This document shows positions 5,518-6,001 of a stretch of 6,001 nt of DNA, one piece after another. Under the pieces are notes generated by a model. It worked only from the letters and a program-made list of their open reading frames with translations, was not told the origin of the DNA and searched no databases. The stretch's first letter is position 1. Each line of letters opens with the position of its first letter. This stretch comes from Rhodoferax sp. (GTDB lineage Bacteria > Pseudomonadota > Gammaproteobacteria > Burkholderiales > Burkholderiaceae), in NCBI GenBank assembly GCA_020048295.1, contig JAIFMT010000176.1:1-6001 (forward strand), given 5' to 3'. Both the position numbers and the translations under genes were made by a program.

Positions 5518-5534
5518 TGCATTCAACTGGTGCA
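5518..5534 (+). promoter_or_regulatory. NtrC-type enhancer box 2
   Basis: TGCATT-CAACT-GGTGCA repeats the half-sites of box 1 exactly, with a different five-base centre. Centre-to-centre distance is 24 bases, a little over two helical turns, so two NtrC dimers could bind the same face side by side, as expected for cooperative enhancers. Confidence 0.78.
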
Positions 5535-5616
5535 TGCAAGGTAAATCGTGCGCTGTCCCTGCGTGCCGCTGATGATCCTTATCGCGAGCCCTGGCCTTCA
5601 TTGGCCGCAAACTCGA

Positions 5617-5636
5617 GGCAAAATACGGCTTTTGCC
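5617..5636 (+). repeat. Perfect 7-bp inverted repeat in the glnA upstream region
   Basis: GGCAAAA (5617-5623) and TTTTGCC (5630-5636) are perfect complements around a six-base loop. There is no T-run after it, so it is not a canonical terminator. It lies between the enhancer boxes and the sigma-54 promoter, where it could be a protein-binding dyad or just chance. Confidence 0.4.
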
Positions 5637-5659
5637 AAATGGGTAGCAGTACGCTGCGC

Positions 5660-5675
5660 TGGCACAAAAACTGCA
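5660..5675 (+). promoter_or_regulatory. Sigma-54 (RpoN) -24/-12 promoter of glnA
   Basis: TGGCAC-AAAAA-CTGCA fits the consensus TGGCAC-N5-TTGCA with a single mismatch and exact spacing between the invariant GG and GC. Transcription would start near 5686, leaving a leader of about 36 bases before the glnA start. With the two NtrC boxes upstream, this indicates activation of glnA by phosphorylated NtrC under nitrogen limitation. Confidence 0.85.
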
Positions 5676-5710
5676 TTCCCTGAACCGAACCTTTTTTACA
5701 ACGCCCAACC

Positions 5711-5715
5711 AGGAG
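5711..5715 (+). promoter_or_regulatory. Ribosome binding site of glnA
   Basis: AGGAG lies six bases before the ATG at 5722. Strong and well spaced, it fixes the glnA start. Confidence 0.8.
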
Positions 5716-5721
5716 TATTTG

Positions 5722-6001
5722 ATGGCCAAGACCGTCGCAGATGTCATGAAGATGGTGAAAGACAACGAAGTCAAGTTTGTTGACTTTCGTTTCACCGATA
5801 CACGTGGCCAGGAACAGCACGTGACCGTGCCGATTTCGCATTTTGATGAAGACAAGTTCACCTCGGGTCACGCCTTTGATGGATCTTCCATTGCTGGCTG
5901 GAAGGGCATCGAAGCCTCGGACATGCAGCTCATGCCCGACCCCAACACCGCCAACATTGATCCGTTCTTTGAAGAAACCACCATCTTCATGAGCTGCGAC
6001 G
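5722..6001 (+). CDS. glnA: Type I glutamine synthetase, N-terminal part (runs off right edge)
   Basis: The window holds the first 93 codons of a protein expected to be about 470 residues long. Glutamine synthetase makes glutamine from glutamate, ammonia and ATP in the cytoplasm, as a dodecamer. The beta-grasp domain is clear: VKFVDFRFTDTRGQEQHVTV (17-36), and FDGSSIAGWKGIEASDM (52-68), in which Asp53 and Ser56 correspond to the residues that a neighbouring subunit contributes to the ammonium site. MLMPDP-like QLMPDP (69-74) follows, as usual. The form is that of the GSI-beta class typical of proteobacteria, which is controlled by adenylylation of a C-terminal Tyr that lies outside the window. 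The start is fixed by AGGAG. Upstream are two NtrC boxes and a sigma-54 promoter, so expression should follow nitrogen status. glnL/glnG (ntrBC) often lie downstream in such genomes but cannot be seen here. Confidence 0.97.
   Translation, partial: MAKTVADVMKMVKDNEVKFVDFRFTDTRGQEQHVTVPISHFDEDKFTSGHAFDGSSIAGWKGIEASDMQLMPDPNTANIDPFFEETTIFMSCD

Noticed and set aside
5455..5871. 138-residue minus-strand open frame across the glnA start
   Set aside because: It is antisense to the glnA control region and N-terminus; the NtrC boxes, sigma-54 promoter and glnA frame explain this DNA.
1..6001. CRISPR array, tRNA, rRNA or complete insertion sequence
   Set aside because: No regularly spaced direct repeats, no cloverleaf-like sequence and no transposase with terminal inverted repeats were seen by eye.

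Overview
The window looks like chromosomal DNA from a betaproteobacterium of the order Burkholderiales, most likely the family Comamonadaceae (Rhodoferax- or Acidovorax-like). This rests on the G+C-rich third codon positions of the main genes, on the protein flavours of the RsuA-type pseudouridine synthase, the EI24 membrane protein and glutamine synthetase, and on the local gene set. It is an inference from recognition, not from a search.

Left third (1-1707): an accessory, eroded zone. The minus strand carries the first 177 codons of a DUF4347-domain protein whose gene runs off the left edge. It is preceded by a patchwork of gene remains: the tail of a probable tyrosine recombinase (minus), the first ~90 codons of an EAL/HDOD signalling protein (minus), and the last ~60 codons of a Gfo/Idh/MocA oxidoreductase (plus). 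The intact halves of these genes are not in the window. The simplest reading is a mobile-element insertion point that later decayed by deletion.

Middle (1708-3732): an intact single-domain rhodanese (plus) converges on a small conserved hypothetical gene (minus). That gene is divergent from an intact 16S rRNA pseudouridine synthase gene (plus). Directly after the latter lies the C-terminal third of a sterol desaturase/fatty acid hydroxylase-family gene without its N-terminal part.

Right third (3766-6001): a conserved core segment. An EI24-family membrane protein and a stand-alone molybdopterin-binding (MoCF/CinA-N-like) protein overlap by one base (TGATG) and are probably translationally coupled. 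After 229 bases of non-coding DNA comes glnA, cut by the right edge. That spacer holds a full nitrogen-control module: two 17-bp NtrC-type boxes with identical half-sites and a correctly spaced -24/-12 sigma-54 promoter, then a strong ribosome binding site. glnA is therefore predicted to be switched on by NtrC and RpoN under nitrogen limitation.

No rRNA, tRNA, CRISPR array or complete insertion sequence was seen. I did not find a clearly new multi-gene system. The points most worth checking are the DUF4347 protein with its His-Gly/Gly-Cys protease-like signature, the mosaic of remnants beside it, and the glnA control region.
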